A stretch of 64,000 nt of DNA, from positions 59,151 through 123,150 of the forward strand of contig QFPW01000013.1 in assembly GCA_003241785.1 (NCBI GenBank). Direction: 5' to 3'. Made by a program: the position numbers and the translations under genes. The notes below the pieces were generated by a model that did no database searches, was not told where the DNA came from, and was given only the letters and a program-made list of their open reading frames with translations. The stretch is from Rhodovulum sulfidophilum (GTDB taxonomy: Bacteria; Pseudomonadota; Alphaproteobacteria; Rhodobacterales; Rhodobacteraceae). Positions 61,840 through 64,000 of the stretch are shown here, one piece after another. Position 1 is the first letter of the stretch. Each line of letters starts with the position of its first letter.

Positions 61840-62667
61840 TGGGCTTCTACGCCCGGCCCAGATCGTGCGCGACGCCCGCGACCATGGCGTCGAGATTCGC
61901 CCGATTTGCGTCAGCGCCAGCCGCTGGGATTGCACGCCGGAGCCGACCGGGGATCCGGATCGTTTCGCGGTTCGGCTCGGGCTGCGGATGGCCAAGCGGC
62001 TCCGGAACGCCCACGCGGCGGCGCTGATCGCGGCGCGCGGTGGAGCGCCCTTCCCTTCCGTGGACGATGTCTGGCGCCGCGCCGGGATTGCCCCCTCGGC
62101 CTTGGTTCGGCTCGCCGAGGCCGACGCTTTTCGTCCGAGCCTCGGCCTCGCGCGGCGCGAAGCGCTCTGGGCGATCAAGGCGCTGCGCGACGCACCCTTG
62201 CCGCTCTTCGCCGCCGCCGATGCCCGCGCCGGGGAAACAACGGCTGAGGCGCGAGAGCCGGAGGCCACGTCGCGCGCGATGACACCGCGGGCCGAGGTCG
62301 CGTCCGACTATCGGCACGCGGGGCTGTCGTTGCGCGGGCACCCGGTCGCCTTCCTCCGCGCCGAGCTGGCGGGACGCCGTGTCGTCACCTGCGCCGAGGC
62401 GATGGCCGCGTCCTGACCGTGGCCGGGCTCGTGCTCCCGCGCCAGCGGCCCGGCTCCGCCAAGGGCGTCTTCTTCGTCACGCTCGAGGACGAGACCGGCG
62501 TCGCCAATGTCATCGTCTGGCCGAAGCTCTCCGAGCGCCGGCGCCGCGTCCTGCTCGGCGCGAGCGTGCTCGCCGTGCGCGGGCGCGTCCAGCGCGAGGG
62601 ATCCGTGGTGCATCTCATCGCACAGGGGCTGAGGGATATGTCTTCGCTCGGCAAAAAGACGCTATGA
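61839..62667 (+). pseudogene. dnaE2: broken C-terminal part of error-prone DNA polymerase DnaE2
   Basis: The sequence matches the C-terminal quarter of DnaE2: MGFYA, PAQIVRDARDHGVEIRP, ASRWDCTPEPTGD, RPSLGLARREALWAIKALRD and RHAGLSLRGHPVAFLRAEL. It ends with the OB-fold region AGLVLPRQRPGSAKGVFFVT and REGSVVHLIAQGLRDMSS. A one-base deletion near 61853 breaks the frame between GFYA and PAQIV. A second break near 62416 puts a TGA after CAEAMAAS. The N-terminal three quarters are absent. It is therefore non-functional; an intact copy may exist elsewhere with imuA/imuB. Confidence 0.8.
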
Positions 62668-62734
62668 GGCTGGTCGCCCAAGGGGTTGGCCGCTCCCGCA
62701 CCGCGGCCGAAGTTACCCGGCTGGCCGAGTTACA

Positions 62735-63133
62735 TCATCTTTTCAGCTCGAAAATAACTGACTCGAGCGCCTCCAAGAACTTGACATCAGATCCCGTCGG
62801 GGCTCCGAAATCCTGCAATCTCATAGCGCACTCCTGAAGACCTTCCAAAAAACATGAAACCATTTCATTCCATTTTCCATCACGGAACACCTCATATTTC
62901 AGTTGAGGAGCACACGTATATGTGTGTTTCTTTCTATTTATACGGGATCTTGGCGGGTGAAATTTGGAAATTTCTTTATTCATTATAATTGGAACATAGT
63001 GCACCGTCAATGAAAGGTCCCGAAGTGATGTTCTGCAGAGCTTATCATTCAACGATGGAATCGAGGAATTTCGAACCTCTCTAACAAAATTAACAACGGA
63101 TGCCTCAGTTTCAGAAGAGGATAATATTTTCAT
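62735..63133 (-). CDS. probable immunity protein for the adjacent RHS toxin
   Basis: A 132-residue acidic-basic mixed protein of no family I recognise. It starts two bases after the RHS toxin stop on the same strand, the usual position of a polymorphic-toxin immunity gene. Base composition is clearly more A/T-rich than the rest of the window, shared with the toxin tip, which suggests joint transfer. There is no signal peptide or membrane segment, so it should act in the cytosol by binding the toxin domain. The function is inferred only from position and size. Confidence 0.55.
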   Translation of the reverse strand: MKILSSSETEASVVNFVREVRNSSIPSLNDKLCRTSLRDLSLTVHYVPIIMNKEISKFHPPRSRINRKKHTYTCAPQLKYEVFRDGKWNEMVSCFLEGLQECAMRLQDFGAPTGSDVKFLEALESVIFELKR

Positions 63134-63135
63134 TA

Positions 63136-64000
63136 CTATCTAGGACTACAATTAAGATCAGGATATCTTCTGTGAGTGATCTTGTACGCGTTTAGTTCGA
63201 TATTCTGCGCGACAACGGCTGGGTATCTTGAGTTAAATACATGCTGATTTAAATACTCTACGTTGTTTGCGGCCAAGTAGCTTGCGGTATATCGCCCACT
63301 GGGAACCCTGTCCGCGGAGATGATCCCGATTTTTCTGATTTCCCCGGTTGTAACGTCAAGAAGGTGGTAGAGTTCGGTTTTCCGAAGGCTACGGGAATCA
63401 TTTCCGTGCACTCGTTCTAGTGCGTCCGCGTCCGCGTTCAAAACATCTGCGACCTGGTCAGGATTTTGTTGGATCCAAGTCGCGGTGATATACAGACCAC
63501 CTACGACCAAGACACTGCCCTCATAGATTAAGGGTAGCGCTGGCAGAAAAGCCATAGACGATTGCGCGCCAAATCTCTCGGCATCGCTTGAGGCAGCTTT
63601 TCCCTGGTTCGGCGCCGCAGGCTTTCCGCCGGAATAAGGGGCTCCACCAAATGAATAGTTGGCCATGGAACCCGATCCAGCTGTGTAGCCGGACAGGTAT
63701 GATTGCTGATATGCTACGGCCTCAGGCCCGCCATCCACCACTTTCTGATGGAACGCGGTGTTCGGGGAAAAGTACTCCTGCGATCCGTCAGACCATTGTT
63801 GGAGCAGATTCCCACTCGGATCGCTCTGATTCACGGGACTGTTCCCGGCATAGGCGAAGCGGTTGGTGCCGACGCCCGGGAGGGTGACGTCGAGCCAGTC
63901 CGGCGAGGTGAAGAGGCTGAGCTTCGGATCGTAGTAGCGGGCGTTGAGGAACTGGAGCTCGGGCCCGGCGTCGTAGCGCTCGCCGATGTAGCCGTGGCTC
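63136..64000 (-). CDS. RHS-family polymorphic toxin, C-terminal part (5' end outside window)
   Basis: A partial coding sequence of 287 codons that enters from beyond 64000. It opens with the RHS repeat-associated core (ERYDAGPELQFLNARYYDPK, then FTSPDWLD, GTNRFAYAGNSPVNQSDPSG), which marks the cleavage-prone junction before the toxin tip. A glycine/serine-rich linker, a hydrophobic segment (LPLIYEGSVLVVGGLYIT) and a C-terminal domain of about 75 residues follow. That domain carries LYHLLDVTTGEIRKIGI, GRYTAS, NIELNAY and a late DLN, an order resembling GIY-YIG/URI-type nucleases. The core is GC-rich and the tip A/T-richer, as in exchanged toxin tips. Delivery would be by a type VI or other export route not seen here. 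Confidence 0.8.
   Translation of the reverse strand, partial: SHGYIGERYDAGPELQFLNARYYDPKLSLFTSPDWLDVTLPGVGTNRFAYAGNSPVNQSDPSGNLLQQWSDGSQEYFSPNTAFHQKVVDGGPEAVAYQQSYLSGYTAGSGSMANYSFGGAPYSGGKPAAPNQGKAASSDAERFGAQSSMAFLPALPLIYEGSVLVVGGLYITATWIQQNPDQVADVLNADADALERVHGNDSRSLRKTELYHLLDVTTGEIRKIGIISADRVPSGRYTASYLAANNVEYLNQHVFNSRYPAVVAQNIELNAYKITHRRYPDLNCSPR

Noticed and set aside
61624..62268. A 214-codon minus-strand frame across the dnaE2 remnant
   Set aside because: It is antisense to recognisable DnaE2 sequence and begins with only 14 codons of IS3 orfA-like sequence. It does not form a coherent protein.

Overview
The window is very GC-rich DNA with dense same-strand operons, frequent 4-nt ATGA/GTGA gene overlaps and strong GGAGG ribosome sites. 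It is rich in TTT, NitT/TauT, Liv, Dpp and CUT1 transporters and in small-molecule catabolic enzymes. This suits the chromosome or a large replicon of a versatile heterotrophic alphaproteobacterium, possibly Rhodobacterales-like. That placement is inference from gene content; no rRNA, tRNA or other phylogenetic marker is present. No CRISPR array or complete mobile element was seen.

Layout. 0.05-1.9 kb: a D-2-hydroxyacid dehydrogenase and a fumarylacetoacetase-family hydrolase. 2.1-6.7 kb: an exported small protein, then a FecI-type sigma factor, FecR-type regulator and TonB-dependent siderophore receptor. 6.9-7.6 kb: an MgtC-family membrane protein. 7.6-16 kb: a hydroxycinnamate-type catabolic locus. 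One arm holds a MarR regulator, an aromatic-acid MFS transporter, an amidohydrolase and an acyl-CoA dehydrogenase. The divergent arm holds an aldehyde dehydrogenase, a hydroxycinnamoyl-CoA hydratase-lyase homologue and an AMP-dependent CoA ligase. 16.3-26.3 kb: a minus-strand operon with RraA, two MmgE/PrpD proteins, a complete tripartite tricarboxylate transporter (TctABC) plus a second TctC, an SMP-30 lactonase and a GST, divergent from an IclR regulator. 26.7-33.3 kb: a CUT1 sugar ABC transporter followed by a GH3 glycosidase.

33.3-46.6 kb: sixteen minus-strand genes. They encode an oxidoreductase, a NitT/TauT-type ABC transporter, a carboxymuconolactone-decarboxylase-like protein, a cyclase-family hydrolase, a Rieske oxygenase, a complete Liv ABC transporter, CoxG, a nitrilase-family amidase and two cupins. 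They are divergent from an XRE-cupin regulator at 46.9 kb. 47.5-53.5 kb: a molybdenum hydroxylase operon (FAD, Mo, FeS, Mo) with two different large subunits. I read the 33-53 kb stretch as one uptake-and-degradation island for an aromatic, perhaps nitrogen-containing, compound. The substrate is unknown. 53.7-60.6 kb: a LysR regulator divergent from an RraA protein and a Dpp/Opp-type ABC operon with a fused double ATPase.

60.6-62.7 kb is a decay zone: a truncated chromate transporter, a frameshifted IS5-like transposase, an IS3-family end and a broken dnaE2 tail. 62.7-64 kb has visibly lower GC and holds the C-terminal end of an RHS-family polymorphic toxin, running off the window, with a small downstream gene that is probably its immunity protein.

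Regulatory DNA includes strong inverted repeats upstream of the IclR, LysR and XRE-cupin genes and in front of the Mo-hydroxylase operon. Stem-loops follow three substrate-binding-protein genes that lead into permease or ATPase genes.
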